NCBI GenBank assembly: GCA_964405465.1
Contig: CAYONZ010000002.1
Coordinates: 62,001-126,000, forward strand
Source of the DNA: CAYONZ01 sp964405465
GTDB lineage: Bacteria > Bdellovibrionota > Bdellovibrionia > Bdellovibrionales > JAMPXM01
Reading direction: 5' to 3'
Length of the DNA: 64,000 nt
Below, one piece after another: positions 1 to 9,257 of this stretch. Numbering within the stretch: the stretch's first letter is position 1; every line of letters starts with the position of its first letter. Both the position numbers and the translations under genes were made by a program. Below the pieces are notes generated by a model. The model saw only the letters and a list, made by a program, of their open reading frames with translations. It searched no databases and was not told the origin of the DNA.

Positions 1-57
1 GAGCTGATAGGCATTGTACCTGAGTTGCCGTGCCTTGGCTCCTATGTAAATGCCTAG
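1..57 (+). CDS. C-terminal tail of an upstream gene (partial)
   Basis: Frame 1 is open from the first base to a TAG at 55-57 and encodes 18 residues ending in SYVNA. The piece GIVPELP looks like normal protein sequence, while the other two forward frames hit stops within the first seven codons. It is too short to assign a family. The reading rests only on the open frame running in from the window edge. Confidence 0.3.
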   Translation, partial: ELIGIVPELPCLGSYVNA

Positions 58-305
58 AGTTTTGTCAGGAGCATGCCATTTTGCGGCTCTGGTGATTTGT
101 TAGAGATGGGGGATTCATAAGTGAGCCTCTGGTTCATCCTCCGCCCAAACCCTGGAGCCATCTTCTTTGGCTCAGCCTTGGAAAAAGACTGAAGAGCATT
201 TCATGTGGAGTAAACTTTATTGGTATTTGTGTGTATTTGCGAGTGGGTTTGCTGTATGAGTGGGAATCGTCATGTGGATAGGATCGAAATCGAAGGGATG
301 TATCT
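58..305. other. Leader region before the catalase-like gene; no gene seen
   Basis: This stretch separates the partial frame at the window edge from the GTG start at 306. An 83-residue reverse frame overlaps it and the start of the next gene but has no ribosome binding site or recognisable motif, so it was not called. An AAGGG Shine-Dalgarno lies near 292-296. No convincing promoter hexamers were identified. Confidence 0.5.
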
Positions 306-1316
306 GTGAATAAGACAAAGTTAAATGAAATTTTTCTTAGTTTGAAATGGGGGCTCGTCTCTCTGGTCGGAATGACTTCTGTCATTTCATTTGTGGTGCA
401 AGGTCACGCCGGAGTGGCGAGTTTTAATGAAGTGCGGTCTGTGGTGTTTAACCCAGCTCCGACGCCGCCTAATGAGCGAGCCCTACGTGAGCTGCAAGTC
501 TACCAATCAGGTCAATTGCCGCAGTACCCGGTGACGGGTGCTACATTTTTTTGGCACGGCATAGATGTTTTATTTTCTTCAGCCATGCGAACACTGACGG
601 ACACGGTTGACTACTATCCGAGGTTAGACAAGGTCGTGCATCCGAATGGAATTTGTTTTGGCGGCACATGGAATATTGATCAGGGAACTGTCTATACTGG
701 GGCGTTCCGAACGGGAACACAGTTTTTGTTTATTGGTCGCGCCTCTGCCGCGCTAAGTGAAACGCGTCGAGGGTCACCGCGTGCATTTGGTTTTGCTGGA
801 AAGGTATTTCCAACTCTTGATCCCAATACTCCTGTGAACACGGCAAGTTTTTTTACGGTCGATATGCTGGCCGGTCGCAATGCCGATCATTTTACAGACG
901 TGAGCTTGACCAATGAACCCGAGACTGGATTTCGTTGGGATATCTTGAATCTTGCATTTCAAACTTTTGTTGCCTTTTCCAAGGCTGATGCCAATCCAGG
1001 ATTTAGACCATTGAATGTTTTGGCAGAAGCGGGTGAGTTGACATCGACAGCTCCTCGAATTCCACACTGGATGAAGTTAAGTCCATCTGCCGGAACACCA
1101 AAGATTGAGGAGCTGGATTTTAGAAATGAGCTGAATATTGCGCAACACTATCCGAATGGTCTTCGCTACGATATTTCAGTTTCAGACGTGAGTCCCGATA
1201 AAAATTCTGGCCATTGGAGAAGAATTGGTTTTATTGATCTCCGTGAAAGTGTGGTCTCTTATGGTTGCGATCGCCAATTGCATTTTCATCACCCGCGATT
1301 GGCGACCGGTCATTGA
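306..1316 (+). CDS. Exported catalase-superfamily-like protein
   Basis: This 336-residue protein starts at GTG with AAGGG about 8 nt upstream. Residues 1-35 form an N-terminal hydrophobic signal ending near QGHAG. Residues 110-121 (KVVHPNG then GG) resemble the distal-histidine block of haem catalases, which places His112 at the catalytic position. Residues 145-170 (R-x-S, then SPRAFGFAGKVFP) resemble the block that follows it in catalases. The C-terminus carries SYGCDRQLHFHHPR, where catalases have a proximal tyrosine region. It is shorter than ordinary catalases, so a haem peroxidase-like or lipid-hydroperoxide role is as likely as H2O2 removal. The gene is certain; the family is a motif-based inference. 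Confidence 0.75.
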   Translation: MNKTKLNEIFLSLKWGLVSLVGMTSVISFVVQGHAGVASFNEVRSVVFNPAPTPPNERALRELQVYQSGQLPQYPVTGATFFWHGIDVLFSSAMRTLTDTVDYYPRLDKVVHPNGICFGGTWNIDQGTVYTGAFRTGTQFLFIGRASAALSETRRGSPRAFGFAGKVFPTLDPNTPVNTASFFTVDMLAGRNADHFTDVSLTNEPETGFRWDILNLAFQTFVAFSKADANPGFRPLNVLAEAGELTSTAPRIPHWMKLSPSAGTPKIEELDFRNELNIAQHYPNGLRYDISVSDVSPDKNSGHWRRIGFIDLRESVVSYGCDRQLHFHHPRLATGH

Positions 1317-1350
1317 GACGGGCTCTGATAGTGCAGAATTAGATGTGTTG

Positions 1351-1379
1351 GAAAATGGCCGAAATCATCGGCCATTTTC
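1351..1379. terminator. Bidirectional hairpin terminator
   Basis: Two perfectly complementary 12-nt arms, GAAAATGGCCGA and TCGGCCATTTTC, flank a 5-nt loop. A-rich sequence lies on one side and T-rich sequence on the other. It sits between the convergent catalase-like gene and the 927-residue reverse gene, so it can end transcription from both directions. Confidence 0.85.
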
Positions 1380-1460
1380 ATTTAGAGAGTCGAAAATTTC
1401 GGCCTTTTTTTTGTCACCGATGGCATCAGCTTGGCTTTTGATCATGTCTAAAAAGTAAGG

Positions 1461-4244
1461 TTAATCATCCTCATTTGTACGTAAATCGCCATTTGCTTCA
1501 AGGTGATCATAGACACGACTTGCTTCAGGATCGTTGGGCTTCAAATAATTCAAAATAAGCGACGCTGCTCCCTCGAGTACCGAAGTGTTTTTATTGTTTC
1601 GAAGGACTTCACGTAGAAAGCTTTCGGCATTCTGATTGAGTATTCTTGGGTCAGGTTTGTCTAGGGGCTCAAGCTGATAGACAATGTCTTCAGCTAAGCT
1701 TGTTCGAGACCAAGCCATGAGCAATGGCCACCGGCGATTCAACTGTTCGGGCTTACTGAAGACATGGTGGATGAGCCATTGAAAGTTTTGTTGCTTGAAG
1801 GCTGGCGATCTTTTCAGGAGATCAACCTGGTGCAAAAGGAAATCGAGAGATCTTGGTGGAATCTCATACATGTATTGAATTTGAGCGAGCATCTCCAGTT
1901 TGGTTTTATCGTCAAACAAATTCCATGAGGCGTAGGCCTGCTTTTCAAGTGGGTCATAGTGGGAAAGCCAAATTTTCCATGCACGAATTTTCTTGTTGGG
2001 AATACTGAGGTCTCTCTGAATTTCGCTCTTTTGTTCTGGAGAAAGTGAGCTGTGCATTAAAATCAAGTCGACAGTTTCATAGTGATCGAAGACAGATGTT
2101 GGATCGAATGTCTGGTGATAGATTTGCCAAGCAGAGAGCTTGAGTTTCGCTGGAACATTTTGGCCTTGAAATAAATCAAACCCTAGTTCTTGAAGAGCAA
2201 GGGCTTGTGCCTTGATGTCCAATTTGGAGAATTCTTGTTCATAGACATTTCGATAGGCTGGATTGTTCCAAAAAATTCGCGTCAATGAATCGACATCAGA
2301 CAAATGATTTGTGAGAGCGTTTGGTGACGTGTTCATTCGATAGCTGTTTGAATTTGATTTTTCTGCTCGAGCTTCTTTGGCTAGATAGAAAAATCTTCGC
2401 GAGATGAGATATTGAAATTTATCAAGTGGGAGTGCGCGATTGTTGGCCCAAAGCCAATTGAGTTTTTCAAAATCCAGATTGTTAGGCAGAGTCGACCAAA
2501 ATGGATCGTGAGTGGCAGGTTGATCAATTGATGAGTCTGATTGTGACCTGCTTGATATTTTATGCAGATATAGTTGCACGATTCGTATTTCTTCGGCCGA
2601 CAGATTCGTAGGCCTGTTTAGTAATTGGCGGGCATAGAGTTGATAGCGTGCAAGTGTCTTAGGGAGAGATGAGAAAGAATCCAAATAGTTGAGATTTTGA
2701 AAAACTGTTTCATTCAAAATTTCTAGATCACTTTGTTGATTGAGAGCAGCATCGAAAGCGGCACTGGTGGCTGTTGATTTTGCAAGTTTTGAAAGAATGA
2801 TTTTTGCTGTTCCGTCCACCTTTGGTGTTTTCACCAGCTTAACGAAAAAATCGATCATGCTCAACTCGGGCTCTACCTGCATACACAGAAATAGTTTACG
2901 ACCGGTGTTGCTTTGTTGCCAGTTTTTCGGCAAGTCTTGAATTGAAAATGTGCCGCCGGGTGCGGATTGACTGAGGGCGCAGAGAGCAGTGGTTTGTTCA
3001 TTTGAAAGCTCGCTGAAAGCTGCACTTTTTCTTGAAGTGGTCAGCATAATTCCACGGAGTTTTTTTGCTACGAGCTCATGAATAAAACGGCTATGCTCTT
3101 GTGGAGAAATCCATTTCATTGTCTGTGAGAACATGGCGAATTCGGTGAGCCATGTTTCGAGAAGGCCTTGGCGCCGCATTTGGTTGTGCAATTGTTTTTT
3201 TACTTCATCATGAAGATCTGTATTGTTGGATATTTGCGTGAGTGTTTGTAAGGCCTTTGCGAGAGTAGGAGTCTTCGTGATTCCGCTCGTAGAGGGATTT
3301 GTCCACATTGCTGATAGGCGATAGTTTTCGTTTAATAGAGTCTGTAAAAAAGGGATGTAGACAAGTCGAGATTCTGAGTTGAGGCCGCCTTCAAGCCCAG
3401 TTAAACGTTCGGCAATATCTTTTCTTGTATCCTGAACTGAGCAAATTGATTTTCTGTATTCACCATCATATCCTGTGGCTTCGGCAAAGTATGTGTGACG
3501 GAAGGCCTGAGCAATGTCGTTGTTTTTCTGCGCTGGAAATGACTCTTTTTCAATTTCATTGAGATGTTTGGAGTAAGATCCTGCGGATTTGAAAACATTC
3601 TTTATATAGTCACGTACGTAAATCGACGCGGTTTCCCCTTTCGGGGCGACAGAGTGAAAGCCGTAAATATGTTTAGTGTTTGGAAAAGCAATACGAATAG
3701 AGTCTGAAAACTTATCACCGATGGGGCCATAGCGAATCATGGCAATCTGTTCTGCATCAGATTGAGAGTATCCGTGATCTCTCAATGCACGAGCGTATTC
3801 CTCAGGGGTACGAAAGTCTTTTTCTTTCGAAGCTAGTGTATTGCAGCCAAAGAGAAAGACCTCTTTAGGTTGCTGAAAGATCCCGGCACAGGAGTCGCTG
3901 CAAGAACGTTGAGAAATTTCCTTAAGAGGTAGGGACCAGTCGCTCGATCCGGTAAAGGTTCCTCCAAAGTGACCCGAAATGAGGAGTATGTCACATTTGA
4001 TCTTTTCGGCACAGGCGGCACCAATTGGTGATTCATGGTCAGTGATGGATTGTTTGGTTTTGACCTCAGTGAGTTCAATGAAATTAAATTCAGATGCGGG
4101 AAGCATTTTTTTGAAGACATTGATTTCATCATTCGAATTGATGGTGATTGAACAAAAGTTTTGCCGAGATTCGGCTTGGACAGACAAAAATAGGCCCGTA
4201 AATAAAAGTACAATGGCATGTTTTTTCATTGGAGTTCGGTTCAC
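1461..4244 (-). CDS. Large exported protein with possible caspase/CHAT-type N-terminal domain
   Basis: This 927-residue protein probably starts at GTG with AAGG 6 nt upstream; an in-frame ATG lies five codons later. Residues 1-24 form a signal peptide cut after SVQA. Residues 84-140 contain CDILLISGHFGG, with His92, and EVFLFGCNTLA, with Cys134. This is the arrangement of strand-His-Gly and strand-Cys seen in caspase-fold peptidases (CHAT, C25, C13 types). The next ~120 residues (YGPIGDKF, HIYGFHSVAPKG) could complete that fold. The remaining ~650 residues are mostly amphipathic helices without obvious repeats. No neighbour suggests a substrate. The His/Cys reading is inference from two short motifs, and a non-enzymatic secreted protein remains possible. 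Confidence 0.8.
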   Translation of the reverse strand: MNRTPMKKHAIVLLFTGLFLSVQAESRQNFCSITINSNDEINVFKKMLPASEFNFIELTEVKTKQSITDHESPIGAACAEKIKCDILLISGHFGGTFTGSSDWSLPLKEISQRSCSDSCAGIFQQPKEVFLFGCNTLASKEKDFRTPEEYARALRDHGYSQSDAEQIAMIRYGPIGDKFSDSIRIAFPNTKHIYGFHSVAPKGETASIYVRDYIKNVFKSAGSYSKHLNEIEKESFPAQKNNDIAQAFRHTYFAEATGYDGEYRKSICSVQDTRKDIAERLTGLEGGLNSESRLVYIPFLQTLLNENYRLSAMWTNPSTSGITKTPTLAKALQTLTQISNNTDLHDEVKKQLHNQMRRQGLLETWLTEFAMFSQTMKWISPQEHSRFIHELVAKKLRGIMLTTSRKSAAFSELSNEQTTALCALSQSAPGGTFSIQDLPKNWQQSNTGRKLFLCMQVEPELSMIDFFVKLVKTPKVDGTAKIILSKLAKSTATSAAFDAALNQQSDLEILNETVFQNLNYLDSFSSLPKTLARYQLYARQLLNRPTNLSAEEIRIVQLYLHKISSRSQSDSSIDQPATHDPFWSTLPNNLDFEKLNWLWANNRALPLDKFQYLISRRFFYLAKEARAEKSNSNSYRMNTSPNALTNHLSDVDSLTRIFWNNPAYRNVYEQEFSKLDIKAQALALQELGFDLFQGQNVPAKLKLSAWQIYHQTFDPTSVFDHYETVDLILMHSSLSPEQKSEIQRDLSIPNKKIRAWKIWLSHYDPLEKQAYASWNLFDDKTKLEMLAQIQYMYEIPPRSLDFLLHQVDLLKRSPAFKQQNFQWLIHHVFSKPEQLNRRWPLLMAWSRTSLAEDIVYQLEPLDKPDPRILNQNAESFLREVLRNNKNTSVLEGAASLILNYLKPNDPEASRVYDHLEANGDLRTNEDD

Positions 4245-4798
4245 AACTGGCCTTTTTTGGTTTCACTTACGTTTGGGTCACCTGGGGTTGATTCCTCTTA
4301 AAAATAGGTTGTGTCAGCTCACAAAAGTTTGTTTCAAATTCATATGAAAACAAATGTCCCCAATGAATCCTGGCCAAATATTGGGCGTTTTGTGTCTGGC
4401 CTATTAAATTCTAGTTTTCCTTACGAGAAAGTATTCAAAGTTTGTGCCGAAGGCCCATTGCGGAAGTGCGCTCTTAAGGCGTTACGAGCTTTCAAATCGT
4501 TTGGTTTATGGGTTTGGTTTATGGAGTTTTCCAAAAAAGTTGTGATTTGCATGGCAAAAGCTTAGGTCGCATGAAGTCCTGCCGAAGAGAGACTGGAGCG
4601 TGCATGGGTGTTTCAAGTTGCGAATCAGAATGGATTTGCTGCTGGAACTATTTGAGTGACTGATTTAGATCCCTAAATTTTAGTCGCTAAATCGGCATGG
4701 CGCCAATGGGTTTTAGTTGGAGTACGTTTTTGGATATTTGGCTTTGTCAAAAAGTTCGACAGATTTGGCTTGATTTACTCTGGGTAGGAGCTCGGGTT
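4245..4798. other. 554-bp intergenic region between divergent genes
   Basis: This stretch must hold the promoters for the reverse 927-residue gene and the forward wall-hydrolase gene. It contains a 13-bp tandem duplication at 4499-4524. An 84-residue forward frame (4311-4565) lacks a ribosome binding site and any recognisable motif and was not called. No RNA gene was recognised. Confidence 0.5.
4499..4524 (+). repeat. 13-bp direct tandem duplication
   Basis: The sequence GTTTGGTTTATGG occurs twice, head to tail and without mismatch. It lies upstream of the SH3/SleB-like gene. Its function is unknown, and it may be a simple slippage product. Confidence 0.8.
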
Positions 4799-6211
4799 GT
4801 GGCACACCGGACTCTATGGGTGGTTGGGTGTCTACTTTTTTCAGCTTTCTCTTGGGGCAATGGTACCCAGTTGGTCAAGCTGCGAATTCCAAGTACCCAG
4901 GCCGCGGCACCAGTATATAGTGAACCCGGATGGGATTGGCAAAAGTGTCGAGTGGTCAAAGAAGAAACAGGGAAAGATAGTTGTGGAGAAGAACTTAGGA
5001 TTGGCACGCTCAGACCTAGTGTGCAGGTTGAAGTGGTCATGGAGAATGGTAAGCCAGTTCATCCTGCAAAAAGCGTATTGAATTACTATGAGCAGGATGT
5101 GCGCAAGGACTGGGTGAAGGTGAAGTTCAATTATTTTTATGAGGACAAAGGCTGGGGCAAATCTGGAGAGGGATGGATTGATCGAAAATATTTAGATGCT
5201 GATCAACTGCGAGCGCTCGAGAAGATCAAATCGAGCCCGCGTGCAGAGATGGTTGAAGAAGATGATGAGGTCATTCAATCACGCCCCAAAAAATCAACGA
5301 AAGCAAAAGGCATTTGCCTCCCCAAACATCCAAATGCAAAAGAAGCTCGAGAGAGTCAGAATTTTGAAGAGATTGCGAAGGCGTTTCACCGAGAACCCGG
5401 TTCAGGTCTAGATGACGTTACAAATACAGTTTTTGACTTGGTTGGAAAATGCAAGATCTCTTTACCAGATGCTCATTTAGAAAGATTGAACTCCACCCGC
5501 CCTGTTTATGATCAGGTGGTGCTCGGTGATTTTTATGGCAAACGATTACGTTTAGAAGATTTAAAAAAACAGCTACCGGATTTTTCAGAGGCAGAGTTGC
5601 GCCAAAAACTAGTAGATGCAGATGTTCTGGCACGAACTCTCTACTCAGAAATGGGTTCTTGTTGGGAGGATGGAAAAGGGAAGCACTACCTTGAAGCTGT
5701 GGCGAAGCTGGCTTTAAATCGAGTGGACTATGGGTATAAAAATGAAGAACTAAGTTTTCAAAATCCGAAATTGCACGACAAGCGTAAGTCTCCGTTAGCC
5801 CAGGTATTGACCAAGCCGTCGCAGTTCCAAGTTTGGGATGCCAAAAGCCAGGGCACTGTGCAATCCAATTTAAAGCAGGCACTTTGCCCGCCATCATCTC
5901 CTGAAAGCTACTGGCGTGTGGTCAATGGACGGCCGGCGAAGACACCAAAGTTTGAGCAGAAACTTTGGAAGGATGTTGTGAGAATCGCGACCGAAGCTGT
6001 TTTCTATACTGAGAGATTTAAAAAGCGAACGAGTGGTGTAACTGAATTGTTTTACACTTCAGGCGAGGATCACCAGAATTTTATGTGCCTTAAACAGAGT
6101 CGTGGTGTGCGGGTTGAAGGTCGAGTTCTAGACGATGCCGATTGCTTGAACTTGTTTAAAGGAAAACCCATTGACACGAAATCTGCGAGTCAATGTAATA
6201 GAGGCACATGA
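4799..6211 (+). CDS. Exported SH3-like / SleB-like cell-wall hydrolase
   Basis: The start is set at a GTG because AGGAG lies exactly 8 nt upstream and translation then begins with a compact signal peptide (MAHRTLWVVGCLLFSAFSWG). An ATG 34 codons upstream has no Shine-Dalgarno. The product has 470 residues. After the signal, a region of ~110 residues resembles a bacterial SH3 domain. A charged linker follows. Residues ~272-450 resemble Hydrolase_2/SleB: LARTLYSEMG, with the putative catalytic Glu284, then ALNRV and PSQFQVW. SleB-type enzymes cleave the peptidoglycan glycan strand. The next gene overlaps the stop codon. The enzyme family is assigned from motifs only. Confidence 0.8.
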   Translation: MAHRTLWVVGCLLFSAFSWGNGTQLVKLRIPSTQAAAPVYSEPGWDWQKCRVVKEETGKDSCGEELRIGTLRPSVQVEVVMENGKPVHPAKSVLNYYEQDVRKDWVKVKFNYFYEDKGWGKSGEGWIDRKYLDADQLRALEKIKSSPRAEMVEEDDEVIQSRPKKSTKAKGICLPKHPNAKEARESQNFEEIAKAFHREPGSGLDDVTNTVFDLVGKCKISLPDAHLERLNSTRPVYDQVVLGDFYGKRLRLEDLKKQLPDFSEAELRQKLVDADVLARTLYSEMGSCWEDGKGKHYLEAVAKLALNRVDYGYKNEELSFQNPKLHDKRKSPLAQVLTKPSQFQVWDAKSQGTVQSNLKQALCPPSSPESYWRVVNGRPAKTPKFEQKLWKDVVRIATEAVFYTERFKKRTSGVTELFYTSGEDHQNFMCLKQSRGVRVEGRVLDDADCLNLFKGKPIDTKSASQCNRGT

Positions 6212-6474
6212 GTGAAATCAATTATGAAAAACGATTCGTCTATAGCTCGTATGCTTCACTTTTTCTGCCGATAGTCTTTCATCTCGTTGCTGTTTGGTAT
6301 CTTTATCGGGCCTATCAAGTAGGTGCTAAAATTTCGCGGGCAAGTTTGATTCGTGGGGTGATCATACTTATAGGCGGCTTGGTGCTCAACATCGCAAGCC
6401 TTAAAATGTTGGGCCCCCTGTATGAGCAATACAAAGCGACGATGCAAATGTTCGATGATTTAAATTCTCTTTAG
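6208..6474 (+). CDS. Small two-helix membrane protein
   Basis: This 88-residue protein begins in the ATGA overlap with the stop codon of the SH3/SleB-like gene, so the two are very likely translationally coupled. It has two hydrophobic helices, around residues 13-30 (LFLPIVFHLVAVWYL) and 48-65 (GVIILIGGLVLNIASL), joined by a short basic loop. No family was recognised. It may be an accessory or immunity-like membrane partner of the wall hydrolase, but only the overlap supports that. Its stop lies 5 bp from the stop of the convergent reverse gene. Confidence 0.8.
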   Translation: MSEINYEKRFVYSSYASLFLPIVFHLVAVWYLYRAYQVGAKISRASLIRGVIILIGGLVLNIASLKMLGPLYEQYKATMQMFDDLNSL

Positions 6475-6479
6475 AGAAA

Positions 6480-7046
6480 TTAATGCCTTCCAAATGTAGT
6501 TGTGGTGAGAACATCAATGTTGGTAACCTCAATTGATCCGCCATGCTCTGTTGTCACTAACACATGTGCTACTTTGGTTCGAGTCGTGACATCCACGACC
6601 CAAGCATTTCGTTGAAAATCGAAGTGTTCAACCCGCGAGGTGATCGTTTCAATGCCTCCAGCCGTGATGTCATCGCGAAAATAGCTTTTCAGAAAAAGAT
6701 CCTCTAGTTTTTTTAATGCTTCTAAGGCTTCAAGATCTGATGCCTTTCCTGAATCCTGCAAAGCATCGACAACGGCTTGAGGTACGATCATAAATGGTGT
6801 GACTTGTTTTGCCAGTTCTTGATCTGACATCTCTCGCATACGCGCCTCTGCTGATGGCATTGGTGTGATCATCAAAATCGCTGTCAATGAGAAATAGAAC
6901 ATAGGTAGGAAGTCTTTGAGAACGGAGATTTTTTTTGCGAGAAACGGTCTAAACAAATTCAAGACTAGTTCAAAACCTAAACCGTTCGAAAACTTAAGCG
7001 TAAATGCTGAGAGGCTCTTAAAAATTTTTTCTACGTGCGGCTTCAT
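6480..7046 (-). CDS. Exported protein of unknown function
   Basis: The ATG at 7046 is chosen because GGGAG lies ~8 nt upstream; an ATG 13 codons earlier has no such site. The 188-residue product has a long basic N-terminus and then a hydrophobic stretch around residues 48-65, ending near PSAEA, which could be a signal anchor or late signal peptide. The mature part has a helical segment (QELAKQVTPFMIVPQAVVDAL) and then a beta-rich section with alternating hydrophobic residues (NAWVVDVTTRTKVAHVLVTTEHGG). No known domain was recognised. It lies downstream of the alpha/beta hydrolase gene on the same strand, ~130 bp away with a hairpin between them. Confidence 0.75.
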   Translation of the reverse strand: MKPHVEKIFKSLSAFTLKFSNGLGFELVLNLFRPFLAKKISVLKDFLPMFYFSLTAILMITPMPSAEARMREMSDQELAKQVTPFMIVPQAVVDALQDSGKASDLEALEALKKLEDLFLKSYFRDDITAGGIETITSRVEHFDFQRNAWVVDVTTRTKVAHVLVTTEHGGSIEVTNIDVLTTTTFGRH

Positions 7047-7144
7047 AAATAATTCTCCCTGAGGTTTCCCTGAATAGGTCGGCATTCCGCTTTGGACGTT
7101 CGACTAAGTTTAGAACTCCGACATTAACTAAATTTTTTTTATTT

Positions 7145-7162
7145 GAGGAGCAAAAGCTCCTC
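7145..7162. terminator. Hairpin downstream of the alpha/beta hydrolase gene
   Basis: GAGGAGC and GCTCCTC form a perfect 7-bp stem with an AAAA loop, about 15 bp after the hydrolase stop codon. On the reverse strand the hairpin is followed by an A-rich tract and not a T run, so intrinsic termination is uncertain. It may instead protect the mRNA 3' end. Confidence 0.45.
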
Positions 7163-7176
7163 CCTTGGCAAACACT

Positions 7177-8877
7177 TCATGGTTGTCTATTAAATTGACG
7201 AGCCTCTTCGTTAAGATACTCAAATGACGAGTAAAATCCCGACTTGGTATTAAAGAACTCAAGTGCGTTGGAGACCAATGCTGATTCGTTGGCATTCAAA
7301 TCACTGGCCCTAGTTATCTGGCCAAGATGGGTTGCGAGTTCAAAGATGACATCTCGTGTTTTGGGATCCAGTGTACTTACACTGAAAATTTGGGAGGGTG
7401 AAAGTTTTAGAAAGGCGTTCAAGCTGAGCCGATCGTCGTTTTTGAGCTGATTGTAGAAGGTAAGATAAGTAGACCTGGTAACGGAGATGAGATTTTTCAT
7501 TTGCATATAGGATTCCTGACAATTGACTGGTTCACGAAATGATGAGCAGGTCTCGGCATATTGCAAATTGATTTGCAATGCGAATGACTTGAGAAGTTTT
7601 TGTAGCAGAATTAAAAATAGACCGTCATATTGTTTCTTGCCAGTGCCCCAGGTGTTCACCAACGGTGCCCATTGGTCTGTCCAAAGCTGTGATGGGGAAC
7701 CCATCAATGATCTCGCGCGGGTTGCAGCTTGATTCGCAAAATTTTGGATTGAAAATGCATTTTCAATCCACCTTGAAAATGAAATTAGAGGAATGGTGTT
7801 TGGGGAACCGTGTCTATTGGAATGCGCCAGGTTTTGTACGAGGTGCGGTTCGATATTGTTTCTCAAAGACTCAATGAAAAGAGGGTCCACCACATTTTCG
7901 ATAGCCGAACTCACAATTAAAGTTGGAATCTTCACTCGGCGAGCAAGTGATGCGATGGCATCGAGTTGATCAAAGTAACCCCTGTTCTCGGCGGGTTCGG
8001 AATTCAAAAAATCGATTGAGTGCACCTGGTCTTTTCGTACTTCAATTTCGTGAGCTAGCAATGGAGTGAAAATATTGTTAACCAGACATCCGAGTGCGAG
8101 TTCAACTGGATACTCGGGTAAAGCTGAATTCAACTGTGAAATCAATCTCCCCCATGATTGAGCTTGCTTGGTCAAGGATGAGACAACACAAACGCCAGTG
8201 TGGATTTCAGCTTTCACTCTGATAGCTGGTTCGATGAGTATCATTCCATCTGTGCTTGATTCGTCCTCAAAATAGTTACGAAGTGCGAGTGCTGCACCCG
8301 TAGATTGACCCACGACTATGACACGTTTACCGAGTGTGTGGGCATACTCTATTGCTCTGCGAATGTCTTGCATCCATGTCTCGGCCGATATGTTTTTTGA
8401 ATTCCCTGCTTCGGGTCCATGTCCTCCATAGTTGATGGCTATAAAATTCACGTTGGCAAAAGCAAGATTGGCAAATTGTTCTTGAAACTGTCGGGAGTTG
8501 AGCCAGAGCCCGTGGGCAAAGACGACAGCAAAATCGGTCTGGTGGGGACCGACTCGAATGTAGGTTTTCGTTTCGGGCGCGGTCAAATTTCGTGCCGGTG
8601 CAGAAGTGAAATATGAAAACTCACCCGGATGCGATCGAAAATAATCGACAACTCCTTGGTAACAGTCCTCATTGTATTTTGTCGCGTTTTGGGTAGCGTG
8701 AACTGGCGGTAAACAAGTTTTGAAGCTATTGATTGAAGGCCATGCCAATGGTGAAGCGTGGGCCAATGTAAATGAAAATAAAATACCAAAAAATGATAGT
8801 TTGCAAAAAGCGACAATTGAAAGTGGTAATAGAGGTCTCGATAAATGTCTCGAAAATTGCAGAATATTTCCCACCAC
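7177..8877 (-). CDS. Exported alpha/beta hydrolase
   Basis: This 566-residue protein starts at GTG, with GGGGAG 5 nt upstream. A basic then hydrophobic N-terminus (residues 10-41, ending TLAHA) is a long signal peptide. The hydrolase core is clear: VVFAHGLW (residues 118-125) is the oxyanion-hole HG motif, and VVGQSTGAALAL supplies the nucleophile elbow with Ser192. IAINYGGHGPE matches the strand before helix A in lysophospholipase-like hydrolases. NLAHSNRHGSPN near residue 350 could supply the catalytic His. The C-terminal ~190 residues are an extra helical domain not typical of simple lipases. The substrate cannot be read from sequence; a secreted esterase or lipase is likely. Confidence 0.85.
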   Translation of the reverse strand: MVGNILQFSRHLSRPLLPLSIVAFCKLSFFGILFSFTLAHASPLAWPSINSFKTCLPPVHATQNATKYNEDCYQGVVDYFRSHPGEFSYFTSAPARNLTAPETKTYIRVGPHQTDFAVVFAHGLWLNSRQFQEQFANLAFANVNFIAINYGGHGPEAGNSKNISAETWMQDIRRAIEYAHTLGKRVIVVGQSTGAALALRNYFEDESSTDGMILIEPAIRVKAEIHTGVCVVSSLTKQAQSWGRLISQLNSALPEYPVELALGCLVNNIFTPLLAHEIEVRKDQVHSIDFLNSEPAENRGYFDQLDAIASLARRVKIPTLIVSSAIENVVDPLFIESLRNNIEPHLVQNLAHSNRHGSPNTIPLISFSRWIENAFSIQNFANQAATRARSLMGSPSQLWTDQWAPLVNTWGTGKKQYDGLFLILLQKLLKSFALQINLQYAETCSSFREPVNCQESYMQMKNLISVTRSTYLTFYNQLKNDDRLSLNAFLKLSPSQIFSVSTLDPKTRDVIFELATHLGQITRASDLNANESALVSNALEFFNTKSGFYSSFEYLNEEARQFNRQP

Positions 8878-9257
8878 GTTTACTCCCCTAGATCTTGACC
8901 CTCAAACACTTACCAATGTCTAAAGCTTTCGCGATTTTTTATGCTGACTCTTCAGCTGCATCTTTAAAGCTGAATCCCTAGGTCAGCTCTAATCGCGATG
9001 CATTCCCAATGCCCCAAATACCTTTGTCGATCGCTATTCGCAAAACCGATCTCGCAAAACTAGTCAAGTTGCCTCAGAAAGAAAACAAAAATTGTTTGCT
9101 TAATAAGATAAGCTCACACGTCAGTGAAGGTTCTTCTTGAGTGTCAAAATTTATGACAGTGTCGAAAAACAATTAAATCGAGAACGAGCACTTCATGGAA
9201 GTGATGCTCCATAATTGAGACAGAAGATTTGAAATGCCATTGCAGGAGGTGGCAACC
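8878..9257. other. 380-bp divergent intergenic region
   Basis: It lies between the reverse hydrolase gene and the 36-residue peptide gene and must hold promoters for both. It is AT-rich with no open frame of note and no recognised RNA motif. No promoter could be placed with confidence. Confidence 0.5.

Noticed and set aside
4311..4565. 84-codon forward frame in the 4.2-4.8 kb gap
   Set aside because: No ribosome binding site at either Met, no motif, and it lies in the shared control region of two divergent genes.
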